Part shown: positions 11,701 through 21,605 of the stretch, in pieces
Layout: each line of letters begins with the position of its first letter
Position numbering within the stretch: position 1 is the first letter of the stretch
Source of the DNA: Eucalyptus grandis
Taxonomy: Eukaryota > Streptophyta > Magnoliopsida > Myrtales > Myrtaceae
Direction of reading: 5' to 3'
Assembly (NCBI RefSeq): GCF_016545825.1
Contig: NC_052612.1
Span: 6,324,001 to 6,388,000 of the forward strand
DNA length: 64,000 nucleotides
Notes under the pieces: generated by a model
Databases searched by the model: none
What the model saw: the letters and a program-made list of their open reading frames with translations, nothing else
What the model was told of the DNA's origin: nothing
Position numbers and translations under genes: made by a program

Positions 11701-12147
11701 ATGCTTTCGTTGCTATAAGGTAAGTCCTGCAATTTATTCATCGCTTTATTGGGTGTTAAATTGGTGGTTTTGCGCACCCGCATGATCACCTCACATGTTA
11801 GGAAGATAAATAAAAAATCAATTCAAGCTGCCTGCAAAATATTTTTTGAAATAAAAAAGAAAAGGTACCGAAAGGGCGTTAGAGAAATCTAGCGTAATCA
11901 AGTCCCCGAACTCATTTAAACTCTGGTTCGTAGGAGTAAAGTAATTCTCCCATTACTTTACTTGGGTTTCTAATCGACCCACCCAAAATAGATTAGTGGC
12001 GATTCCATGATAAAAATCATTTGCATATTAAGAACTTGAACCTAAGTCGCGAATTGGTATGGGCTTGGGAGAGCCCGAGTTAAGTCTAGGCTTAACAATC
12101 CATTAACCTAAACCGTAGGTGGTGCACCTGAAATTTAGGTCGCGACA
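8792..12147 (+). repeat. Ogre-1 5' LTR
   Basis: Runs TG to CA, 3356 bp, matching 24938-28285 throughout. It has three compositional zones: a purine-rich tract (9000-9330), a GC-rich zone open in most frames (9340-10340), and an AT-rich zone (10345-11690) ending in the mini-ORF and the conserved AAATTTAGGTCGCGACA end. No clear TATA box is visible; CTATTAAAAAG near 9066 is the best weak candidate. Confidence 0.95.
11701..11718 (+). other. Conserved five-codon ORF flanked by splice-like sites in the Ogre LTR
   Basis: ATG CTT TCG TTG CTA TAA is preceded immediately by an acceptor-like ACATTGCAG (to 11700) and followed by the donor G/GTAAGT (11720). The 3' LTR copy is at 27841-27858. In Ogre-2 the same position holds ATG CTT TCG TTG CTT TGA with the same flanking signals. 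It could be a mini-exon, a leader uORF, or both. Confidence 0.5.
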
Positions 12148-12149
12148 GC

Positions 12150-12169
12150 TTGGCGACTCCACTGGGGAC
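12150..12169 (+). other. Ogre-1 primer-binding site
   Basis: TTGGCGACTCCACTGGGGAC begins three bases after the LTR. This matches the primer site form I know from Tat/Ogre elements, reported as tRNA-Arg-like. Ogre-2 has the same site with one change. Confidence 0.85.
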
Positions 12170-12472
12170 TTGAGTTGAAACTCTTAGTGGACTTAGGCCA
12201 ATTTTCTTTTTGAAAAAATATTTTTGTTTGGCAGCGAGGATCCCAGGTACGTCCCTAACATTTAAGGTGTTAAATGTTCTTGCGAGTGGGAGGTATAAGG
12301 GGAAGTGTTTGCTGACATTTGTTTTGGAGGAAGGTGTAGGAATGTATGGTTCACTTTCACTTATGAAGTGTTGCTTGATATAAATTGCCGTGCATGCCTT
12401 GCATCTAGCACTACACTATTGCACACACAACCCGCCGCCGGACCTGGGCCGCACTAGGACACTTAGGATGGT

Positions 12473-12677
12473 ATTGAGTTGGATACGACTTCGACCGCGA
12501 GGCCGCGTAGTAGAGGTTGCCCAACTCAATCCCGAAAGTTTCTTTCTTGGTGTTAGGAATGTTTACCTCGCCCCGCGAGACTGCGCCGCATTGGGGTATC
12601 ATTCTTGGCGAGCCGGAGTTAAGAGGATTTGATTTAGTACGCGAGGCTGCGACTAGTCATCCTACCCTTTTAACTCC
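12473..12677 (+). other. Ogre-1 leader: three hairpins each presenting GCGAG[GA]C[CT]GCG
   Basis: Hairpin 1: ATTGAGTTGG (12473-12482) pairs with CCAACTCAAT (12521-12530), loop motif at 12497-12507. Hairpin 2: GAATG (12557-12561) pairs with CATTC (12600-12604), motif at 12575-12585. Hairpin 3: GGAGTTAA and AGGAT (12615-12628) pair with ATCCT and TTAACTCC (12659-12677), motif at 12641-12651. Ogre-2 has the counterpart of each with different stem bases. The position between primer site and ORF1 suits an RNA packaging or dimerisation signal; that role is inference. Confidence 0.6.
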
Positions 12678-12855
12678 ACTTTGCTTAGCCTTCCTAGTTA
12701 GAAATCGAACCCCACTTTTCATGCGCTTGTCTATGTGATTGTTTTAATCGCCTGGTAAAGTAAGTTCTCTACCCTTTACTCTTGCAATTTACTTACCTTA
12801 TTATGTCTTTGGTCGGTCCATGACATTAGGTTGGTCGAGTCTTGGTCTATAAACA

Positions 12856-14173
12856 ATGGGAAGGTCCGACATTCGATTCATGCCTGCACCAAAGGTTGAA
12901 CTCAAATTATGGTGGGATCGTCTTGGCAATGATGGTCAAAGCTATGTGGAAAGTAGACTTGGTCGCCTTGTTCCCCTCCTTGATATTGATGTCCAAAGCG
13001 GCGTCATGCAAGCACTTGCTCATTTCTGGTGCCCTCAAACATCAACATTCATATTTGGTAAGCACGAGTTGACTCCGACTCTGGAGGAATACAGCATTGC
13101 CATAGGAAAACCTTTAGAATTGGAATTAATAAACCCACCCCTTGGATTAGAACCTGAATCAATTTTGTCGACTTTCTTAGGATGGATAAGAATCAAATAA
13201 AAAGAGTGTTAAAAGATAATTGTCATGCATGTCCTTTCTCCTTCCTAGATCGAGTTTTGTTAATGCTGACACTCTTTTAAAAGGTAAGATTTTTCTTCTA
13301 GCCTTCTTCGGGTTTATTGTTTTTCCTCTTCGTAAAGGCGCCATTAATCCTTCTATCACATGGGTGGTCAAACAAGTATGTGCCGGAATTAGTTTTGTCA
13401 ACACCATTTTAGCTGAAACATTCTTGTCACTCACCCGATTTAAGGAAAATGAGGATAAAACTTTTCGTGCGCCAATTGAGCTTTTACAAATCTGGTTCTT
13501 TTCTCATATGAGTAGGATTGATATTCGCATGAAAATTATTAATCTTACTGATTCCCATCATCCCATCGAGGTGTTCAAAAATCATCAAGATCGAACTCCA
13601 AATCTTTCTTTCTCAAAATGGGTCAAATTATTGAAAAATCCGAATACCAAGATTTTCCTATGGCATGCTAAATGGTTCCAAGTCTCCAAGGCACGTCTCT
13701 CTCATGGCAATGATGAGCCAATCCCGCTATTGGGGATCACTGGTGCCACTTCCTACTACCCACTCCGAGTGGCCCGTCAATATCGAGTTGTGCAGGATCT
13801 ACCACCCCCTCTTAAGCCGGGTTTGTTCCAAGTCCGATTCACTGCCAAGGATGATGATCACAAAAGCAGCTTCGCTATATCGAACAAGCTTGGCTCGCAT
13901 GTCACGAACAAAAATTGAGCTTGCCTGAAGATGAGCTTGAGGGGAAGGAAAAGATTTACTATGCTACGGCTCGGTACATCCGTCGCACAAGATCCCGACC
14001 GAGCTTCTCCAAAAGTGCCAGATGTGACTGAAAAGCCCACTCGACAAGCAGAGCTTAATCGTCACAAAAGGAAGATTGAAGAACTTGAGAAGCAAGCCAA
14101 GAAGGACGCTAAGGAGAAGAGGCAATTACGTCGAGCGTTGGCTTCCCGATTGTTTATAGATCGGGCCAAATAA
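12856..14173 (+). pseudogene. Ogre-1 ORF1 (extra ORF upstream of gag)
   Basis: Three pieces: 12856-13200, 13220-13918 and 13931-14173, interrupted by a frame change near 13200 and a stop at 13918. The N-terminal part contains HFWCPQTSTFIFGKHELTPTLEEYSIAIG, resembling the plant-mobile-domain-like family (DUF7745 type) often found in Ogre ORF1. The middle has a hydrophobic helix (IFLLAFFGFIVFPL) and NPSITWVVKQVCAG. The last 80 residues are a charged coiled coil (KRKIEELEKQAKKDAKEKRQL). Function is unknown. The Ogre-2 counterpart (43590-44869) is similar along its whole length. The start MGRSDIRF corresponds to MGKTDAQF in Ogre-2. Confidence 0.8.
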
Positions 14174-14429
14174 AGTGGCTTGAATCTATTTAGTCTTTTT
14201 GCTTTAAGCTTAATATTTAGGAAGTTGAGTCTTTTACTTGATTAGTTTTTGTTTAGGGCCTTTCTAGTTTTTACATTGTCAATGTCAAAAAATTTCATAA
14301 ATAAAAGCGGTTAGACTTTCGTCATGGACCGGCATGTTTTATACGAAATGCTTATGTGTATTCATTTCTTCAAATTAGGTGATAACGGATCCTCCACGTT
14401 CACCTATCATTACACGATCAAGAGCAAAA

Positions 14430-15760
14430 ATGGCCGACCAAACCGAAATGCGTGATCGTATGACCGCTATGGAAAACCAACTCCAGCAGTTGCTCACTTC
14501 TATACAACTTATGACAGATCAAATGCAATCCCTCCAAGTGAATCGAGACTCTTGCACCTACTCTCCCGAGATAGTAGTCCCAAAGCGGCATGCAGACAAG
14601 GTCCAAATGGGTGATGACGACATGCCTGAGCTGGAGGATGACCCATTGTTCGTCACTGCCGGAAAAGCTAAGCCCGACACTGTCCCTAAGGCGGAGCAAG
14701 ATGAACGCTTCGCCAAACTTGAAGAGAAACTGAAACAATTGCAAGAGTCGCGTAATTCACTCCCGTTCGACTTGTCGGTTTATGAGAAAGTCAAAATGCC
14801 AAAGAAGTTTAAGATGCCGGAGTTCGAGAAATACGACGGTACTTCTTGCCCAAAAGCTCATTTGCAGATGTACCACGTACGCATGGCCCAATACGTCAAG
14901 AACGAGCCTCTCATGATCCAATCGTTTCATGCAAGCTTGACGGGCCGCACTCAACCGGTACATAATGAAAAATGTAAACCTTCTCGACACGGAATGATGT
15001 GGCCGATGCTTTCCTAAAGCGGTATAAGTTCAACATGGACATTGCACCTTCTCGAGAGGATCTTGAGCGGATGGAGAAGAAGAAAAGTGAGTCATTTAAG
15101 GAATATGCTTTTGTAAGATGGCGAAACTTGGCAGCTCAAATCACTCCCGAGCCTACAAACAAGGAGTTGATGAAGTTGTTCGTCAAGACTCTCCCGTATG
15201 AGTTCCGTAACCGGATGGCTAGCACATACGTGAAGAACTTCAACCAACTTATCCCAGTGGGTGAACAGATCGAGATGGGGCTAAGGGATGGATGGTTCAA
15301 TGAACCGACTCATCAAGGCAAAAGGTTCACCATGAAGAAAGATAAAGAGCCAGCCACTGAAGTCAATGTTGCATATGCACAACCAGCCCCAAGTAAGCCT
15401 CCAATGGTTCGCATCCCCGGAATCAGCAAGATGGAGGCCGAGTGCCCGCACAGCGGTAATTCACCAAAAGGCAGTTCTCTCCTCTTCCCGGCCCTCTATC
15501 TCGAGGTCTTGCCGATACTCCGAAAGAAGGGATTGATCTCCCATGAACCAAAGCGACCCAATGCTGAAAAGTTCTCCAACTATGATCCCTCCAAAAATGT
15601 GAGTATCATATGGGAGAGGTTGGCCATTCAAGCGATGAATGTTTGACTTTGAAGCACAAGATCCAAAATTTGTTGGATACTAAGGCATTTTCCTTCCGTA
15701 CCACCCAACCAAATGTCCGAAGAATCCATTGCCGGAACATCGGGGAAACGTGAATGCAAT
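14430..15760 (+). pseudogene. Ogre-1 gag
   Basis: The start is set at MADQTEMRDRM (14430), because Ogre-2 has MADQNEMRDRM; an earlier open stretch has no ATG. Residues 1-50 are coiled coil. The capsid-like retrotransposon gag domain follows (VYEKVKMPKKFKMPEFEKYDG, then DLERMEKKKSESFKEY and ELMKLFVKTLPYEF). A deletion or shift near 14945-15000 removes the segment that in Ogre-2 reads ALNWYLMKN. A second frame carries 14999-15646. The Cys/His block seen in Ogre-2 (CDYHNGELGRSTDEC) is degraded here around 15600-15660. The protein would form the virus-like particle. Confidence 0.85.
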
Positions 15761-15898
15761 CTTTGAGTTCAATGCTGGCAAAAAGATGAACTTGAAGGTG
15801 TCTATCAAAGATATCTATAGGGATTAGTCGAGTTGGTTACTATCCGACAAATGAGAATCCTCCTTTGCCTACCATGAAGGAAAGGGTTCAAGAAATGG

Positions 15899-17443
15899 TT
15901 AAAGGCGGCATGATCGTGTATGCGACCAAGCTGGAATAGTGTCAACTATCTCCGAAGTCGTCATTGATTGGGAGAAGGAATTTGCTAAGCTAAGTGCCGA
16001 AAAGAGTGAACCAGATCCATTGATCGAGGACATGCCTCCACTTGAGGATGCCTCTGACCATGAAGGACTGATAGTGGAAGTCCCTTCAACTGATGAAGAA
16101 ATAATTATTGAGATGCCCCAGTACATGCGAGTACAAGGATAATAAAGCAGTCCCATGGTCATACGAGCTAGATGTTGACCTGATTACAGTGCAGTCGGAC
16201 CTATGCTCAAGCTAATGCCCAACCCGCAAAGCCGATTCGACGAAGAGGCCAAAGAATTTCTGGCTATAATCAAAGCAAGTGAGTATAACGTGGTCGACCA
16301 GTTGCGGAAATTGCCTGCTCAGATCTCTTTACTCGAACTTTTGCAAACATCTCCTACACATCAAAAGTCTCTAATGAAGGTTCTAAGCGAAGTTCATGTA
16401 CCGGAGACGATCGAGGTAAACAGGTTGGAGGAATTTGTAGGGTCAATTCTTCTTAAGGATTTAATAGCCTTTTCTGATGAAGAATTCCCTCTTGAGGGGA
16501 GGGGACATACTAAGGCATTATATATATCCGTCAAGTGTAAGGCTTCCCATGTGGCTCGAGTACTCATTGATAATGGGTCTGCCTTGAATATCTGTCCATT
16601 GGCGACTCTTCACCGCCTTAAAATAGATCCTTCAAAAATAAATGCTGCAAAGACCTCCGTCCGAGCTTTTGATGGTACGAGAAAGGAGGTTATAGGGGAG
16701 ACCCACCTTGAACTACAAATAGGACCGGTGATGTTCAACGTCCTTTTCCAGGTGATGGACATTCCTACAGCATTCAATTTCCTATTAGGCCGTCCCTGGA
16801 TTCATACTGCAGGAGCTGTGCCATCAAGTCTCCACCAAAGCGTGAAATTTGTTGTCGAAGGAAAGTTAGTCATTGTTCATGGCGAGGAGGATCATCGGGT
16901 CTATCATGAGACGGCAATTCCCTATATCGAGCCGGAGCGTAGGGAGGAGTCAAGTTACCAATCGTTCGAACTTGTATCCACTATTCATGCATCTCGAGGG
17001 TCGACAGCACCCACCCCGATGTGTCAAATGCAGCGATTATGGTAGCAAGAGTGATGGTTGGAAATCGCTTTATTCTGGCTGTGGACTTGGTAAAGAGAGC
17101 GAGGGTATTCGGAATCCTATTGAAGCCCCTCGAAGGTCTCGTTCAGCCGGATTAGGGTACCATGGAAAAGGTAGAGGACATGAACAAGAGAGGAAAACTC
17201 ATTACTCCTCGATATCCGCAAGACATTCCCGGCCCTGCTAGAATGATGCATGATGAAGGAGGAGTGACCCCCACCCGAGATATCGTGCCCGATGGATGGA
17301 AAAGCATGGATGACCCGACAGCTTCAAAGACAGAGGATCCAGATAATGGGATGGAAGGGATCACGACCCTATTCGATGATCTCCTTATAGGTGCCATTGA
17401 CGAAGAAGCATCGGAGGAAACGGGTGCTAGCCCACAAGAGTAA
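15899..17443 (+). pseudogene. Ogre-1 protease with G-patch tail
   Basis: Open pieces are 15939-16142, 16203-17045, 16873-17241 and 17162-17443, in different frames. The aspartic protease core reads ARVLIDNGSALNICP, so the catalytic triplet is DNG; Ogre-2 has the same, so it is ancestral rather than damage. FNFLLGRPWIHTAGAVPSSLHQ follows. A G-patch-like segment (GCGLGKESEGIRNPIEAPRR then GLGYHGKG) lies at about 17070-17170. The end ASPQE is followed directly by a TAA at 17441-17443, which overlaps the predicted intron donor, so splicing would remove the stop. The enzyme would process the polyprotein. Confidence 0.8.
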
Positions 17444-17915
17444 CACATTTACTTTTCTGCACTCCCCGCGTGGGAATCTTATCACTTTTAGGATTTGATG
17501 TTTTCTAGGGTTTGCTTATCGTATTTTGCATGTCGTTTGTCGAGTGGATGTTTGCTAGGGTTTGATTGTTAGGGTTTCATTTCACTGCTGGTTGCAGTAC
17601 TTTTCAATCCAATAAATGTAATTTGGTTGATGAATTTCAATTATAATTACAAGTTTTATTTTGAGGGCATGATGGGGTATACCAAACCAGCCCGTTGATG
17701 ATATCCAACCGATGAAAGAAAAGAAAAATCCAAGGAGAATTCTGAGGCCTGGGCTTCATCATGTTTCCTCGCAACAAAAAGCTTTTCCAAAATGTTTTGC
17801 CAACTTTTAAAAAAAAAAATTTGAAAAAAAAAATTGAAAAAATTCGAAAAATAGATAAGAAATCCATGCTGTTTAGCCCTGTTTGTCTTTCTGAACTATC
17901 CACTTTATGTTTCAG
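17440..17915 (+). other. Predicted Ogre-1 intron between protease and RT
   Basis: Donor CAAGA/GTAACA at 17440 and acceptor TATGTTTCAG/GAGC ending at 17915, length 476. Joining GA (17438-17439) to G (17916) makes GAG and continues in the RT frame AGC AGC CTT ATG, removing the TAA that otherwise ends the protease. Ogre-2 shows the same arrangement (39810-40203). An intron at this position is known for Ogre elements. The intron contains A-runs near 17808-17850. Confidence 0.8.
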
Positions 17916-18830
17916 GAGCAGCCTTATGGCAGGCAAGGAGGTGAAAATGGTCCAATCCAATGCCATGTGTGATGACGATGATGACCCTGATGATCCAAAT
18001 GGTGACTCCATTGAAGTACAACAAAGTTGGGAGCACCATGAAAAACCCAAAGTTCTCACCTCCGAGCAAACCGTCACCATCAATTTGAGTGATGACGAGG
18101 ATCCTAAAGAAATAAAGATTGGGGCAAATCTTCCCAAAGATGAGGCCGAGCACCTGACTCGGTTGTTGAAAGAATATCGGGATATCTTTGCCACGGACGT
18201 ATGCTGATATGCCAGGTTTAGATCCGTCAATTGTGGAACACTTTGTTTGCCCACCAATCCAGATATGCGCCCTAAGAAGCAGAAGCTTCGGAGGACTAAA
18301 CCGGAGCTCTCAAAGAAGATAGAAGAGGAAGTAATGAAACTCCTCAAAGTGGGATTCATCGAAGTCTCGCAATACCCTGAATGGGTGGCCAACATAGTAC
18401 CGGTCATGAAGAAAGACGGTCGAGTCCGAGTGTGTGTTGATTATCGGGATTTGAATAAGGCCAGCCCAAAGGATGACTTCCCATTGCCACATATCGATGT
18501 TCTCGTGGATAGTCTGCTGGATTTGAATTATTCTCTTTCATGGATGGTTTTTTTGGCTACAACCAGATAAGAATGAAAGATGAAGATAAAGAGAAGACAG
18601 CATTTATCACCCCGTGGGGAACCTTTCATTATAAGGTCATGCCTTTCGGACTAAAGAATGCGGGGCAACTTACTTACCAACGAGCCATGGTTACTTTGTT
18701 CCATGACATGATGCATGAAGAAATCGAGGTATATGTCGACGATATGATTGCAAAAACCCGACTGGGAAAAGTCATGTTGAAACCCTTAAGAAGTTATTTG
18801 ATCGGCTTCGTGAATTCAAACTCCGTTTAA
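17916..18830 (+). pseudogene. Ogre-1 reverse transcriptase
   Basis: Pieces at 17916-18207, 18247-18570 and 18540-18830. After an acidic linker the RT shows RLLKEYRDIFA, then VKMKKDGRVRVCVDYRDLNKASPKDDFPLP-type palm wording, KEKTAFITPWGTFHYKVMPF and the catalytic YVDDMIAKT near 18732-18758. Frame changes occur near 18200, 18545 and 18780. The NAG[A]TYQRAM segment is altered to NAGQLTYQRAM, indicating a small insertion near 18665. This is the element's RNA-dependent DNA polymerase. It begins at the predicted 3' splice site. Confidence 0.85.
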
Positions 18831-19590
18831 ACCCTGCCAAGTGCGTGTTCGGGGCAGCATCGGGAAAATTACTTGGGTTTATGATGAGTAACAAAGGGAT
18901 CGAAATTGACCCATCTAAAGCCAAGGCAATATGTGAGTTGCAACCTCCGTCGACAAAGTGAAGGAGGTCCGGAGTCTCCTAGGGAGACTGAATTACATTG
19001 CACGATTCATTTCCCAACTCTCAGAGACCGCTAAGCCATTCTTCAAACTCTTGAGGAAAAACGTACGAGTTGAGTGGAATGATGAATGTTAAGAGGCGTT
19101 CAACGAACTGAAGCAATATTTGACAAATCCGCCAGTTCTTGTCCCACCAATATCGGGGCATCCTTTGATTTTGTACCTCACAATCCATAGTGAGTCACTC
19201 GGCGCGATGTTAGCTCAGAAAAGTCCCGTGGATCAGAAGGAACGAGCCATTTATTACCTCGTAAAAAGTTCTTTGTCTCGGAGCTAAAATATTATGATGC
19301 TGAAAAAAACTTGTGCTGCGTTAGTATGGGTATTGCATAGACTGCGACAAAGTACACCTTGCATTACCAGACATTTCATGAATCGAGAACAATCCCATCA
19401 AGTATTTATTTAACCAACCAGCTTTGGTGGGTAAGCTAGCCAAATGGCAGGTCTTGATTTCGGAATTCGACGTACAGTTCATGCCACAAAAATCAGTTAA
19501 AGGCCGAGTAATTGCTGATATATTGGTTGAGAATCCTAGAAACTTGAATGATGATGATTGTCCTTTGGATGATCGTATTTTGGCCATAAG
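18831..19590 (+). pseudogene. Ogre-1 RNase H (first domain) and RT connection
   Basis: In broken frames the region reads as RT thumb/connection (CVFGAASGKLLGF, LLGRLNYIARFISQ) and then the gypsy RNase H (LKYYDAEKTCAALVWVLHRLR). It closes with KWQVLISEFDVQFMPQKSVKGRVIADIL at 19436-19520. At least four frame changes or stops are present, including a TAA at 19090-19092 and a frame break near 19265. It would degrade template RNA. The open piece 19424-19660 spans its end and the start of the second RNase H. Confidence 0.75.
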
Positions 19591-20010
19591 TGAAGATGCA
19601 TGGTCTATGTTCTTTGATGGAGCTGTGAACTTGTCCGGTTCTGTAGTGCGGGGGCATTAATATCCCAGCACGGACAACACACCCAATTGCCGCGAAATTA
19701 ATATTTCCATGCACTAACAATATTGCTGAATACGAAGCTTGTATTCTCGGACTTCAGGCCGCAATTGAAATGGGAGTGGCCAAATTGAAAGTATATGGAG
19801 ATTCGACCGATCATACTCCATCGTAGGTAAATGGAAGACCAGGGATGCCAAATTACTGCCATATCATAAGTACCTCGAAGAGTTGGTGAAGGAGTTCGAT
19901 GAAATTTCATTTGACTACTTGGCTAGATCCCATAATCAGTTCGCCGATGCCTTGGCAACGTTGTCATCTATGTTGCAAGTTACTGATGGTTTGGAAATTG
20001 AACCTTTGAA
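19591..20010 (+). pseudogene. Ogre-1 second (archaeal-like) RNase H domain
   Basis: The start WSMFFDGAVNLSGS (about 19602-19645) is the first acidic strand of an RVT_3-type RNase H. NNIAEYEACILGLQAAIEMG follows at about 19718-19777 with the catalytic Glu, then VYGDS and the end segment RSHNQFADALATLSS (19925-19972). A second RNase H of this kind is a known feature of Tat-lineage elements. The frame breaks near 19645 and 19810. Confidence 0.75.
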
Positions 20011-20019
20011 AATTGAGGT

Positions 20020-21250
20020 TCTAGCCAAACCTTCTTATTGCATGGTCGTGAATGAAGAGCTTGATGAGAAGCCATGGTATTGCGACATCATGAACTATAT
20101 TCAAAAGCAGGAATTTCCTGAAGGAAGCACTCCAGCCGATAGAAAGTACATAATGAAGATGGCCTCAAAGTTCTTCGTCAGTGGTAAGAACTTATACAAG
20201 AGATCTTATGATTCAGTTTTATTGAGATGCGTAGATGAAGCAGAAGCCACCCAAATCATGCAAGAAGTGCATGAAGGAGTTTGTGGCCCACACATGAATG
20301 GGCACATGTTAGCCAAGAAGATCATGAGACTAGGTTACTATTGGCTTGCATTGGAAAGTGATCGCATACAGCATGTCGAAGTTGCCATCATTGCCAAATT
20401 CATGGAGATAAAATAAATGTTCCTCCAACGGAGTTGCACCAGCTATCGAGCCATGGCCTTTCTCAATGTGGGGGATTGATGTAATTGGCCCAATAAATCC
20501 TAAAGCTTCCAATGGTCACCGATTCATATTGGTGGCAATAGATTATTTTTCAAAATGGATTGAAGCCGCATCATATGTTAATGTCACAGCTCGAAACGTG
20601 GTGAAATTTATTAGGCGTGACATAATCGCCCGTTATGGTGTCCTTGAAGCAATTGTCACTGACAATGGGACAAACCTGAATAACAAGTTCGTTGATGAGT
20701 TGTTCAGTGAGTTCAAAATCAGGCATTTGAATTCATCCCCTTACCGCCCACAAATGAATGAAGCTGTTGAGGCAGCTAATAAGAACATCAAGAAGATCCC
20801 TGGCTAAGACAGCCGAGAATTATCGAGATTGGCATGACCGGTTACCCTTTGCTCTAATGGCGTATCGGACATCGATCCGAACATCACCGGGGCAACCCCT
20901 TTCTCCTTAGTTTATGGCATGGAGGCGGTCTTGCTCGTGGAAGTAGAAATCCCCTCTTTGAGAGTCTTATCCCAAGTGGAATTGTCCGAGGCAGAATGGA
21001 CACAACAAAGGTTCGAGCAAGTTGAATCCGATTGATGAGAAAAGGTTAAAAGCTCTTTGCCATGGTCAGGCGTATCAACAAAGAGTAGCCAAGTCTTTCA
21101 ATCGGAAGGTACGGCCGAGACACTTCGAAGTGAATGATCTAGTTCTAAGAAAGGTGTTGCCAATTTTTCCTGATCCTAGAGGCAAATTTGCTCCAAATTA
21201 TAACGGACCGTATATGGTGAAGAGGGTACTCCTGGAGGTGCCTTAATCCT
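20020..21250 (+). pseudogene. Ogre-1 integrase
   Basis: The N-terminal zinc-binding region has HEGVCGPHMNGHMLAKKI (HH half), but the CC half is destroyed: Ogre-2 reads HVRSCHHCQVHG while this copy reads HVEVAIIAKFM after a frame change. The catalytic core 20466-20807 has GIDVIGP (first Asp), TDNGTN (second Asp) and EAVEAANKNIKK (Glu). The C-terminal part 21022-21246 has RPRHFEVNDLVLRKVLPIFPD and NYNGPYMVKRV, a gypsy GPY/F-type tail. Frame breaks lie near 20395, 20795, 20885 and 21235. The enzyme would insert cDNA into the genome. Confidence 0.85.
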
Positions 21251-21494
21251 TACGAAATGGATGGTCGTGAGTTTTCTAATCGTTAACTCGATCTTTGTGA
21301 AGAAGTATTACCCTTGAAAGAATTTGTTGTGAATCGAAGGTACTCCTTTCTTCGTTGAATTGTATGGGAATGGATTGAATGAGATGAGAAGTAAGCCCTG
21401 TTCCATATACATAACGAATTCATTTGATTTGATATATCAGACGTGTTGACCCAGAGTCAGTTCAATTAAATGAAAAAAGAAATGCCTTGAGGAC

Positions 21495-21605
21495 ACCACC
21501 AGCGCCTCGGCCTGGTGGCATGGGGAATGAAAGGGTCCGAGTGACCAGGGTTCGATCCTGGAAATGGCAAAAAGTTTGCCACACAAAAAAAAAAAAAAAA
21601 AACCA
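21495..21605 (+). mobile_element. Candidate tRNA-derived SINE or tRNA fossil in the Ogre-1 3' region
   Basis: An A-box-like TGGCATGGGGA (near 21517) and an exact B-box GGTTCGATCC (21549-21558) are spaced as in a tRNA promoter. A short tail and a 20-nt A-run (21585-21602) follow. No target duplication is evident and Ogre-2 lacks it, so it is probably a later insertion. It does not fold as a complete tRNA. Confidence 0.5.

Noticed and set aside
14379..14429. Upstream extension of the Ogre-1 gag frame
   Set aside because: It begins with GTG, not ATG, and the Ogre-2 protein starts at the equivalent of 14430.
21510..21560. A functional tRNA gene
   Set aside because: Only A- and B-box-like strings are present; acceptor and anticodon stems do not pair and a long A-run follows.
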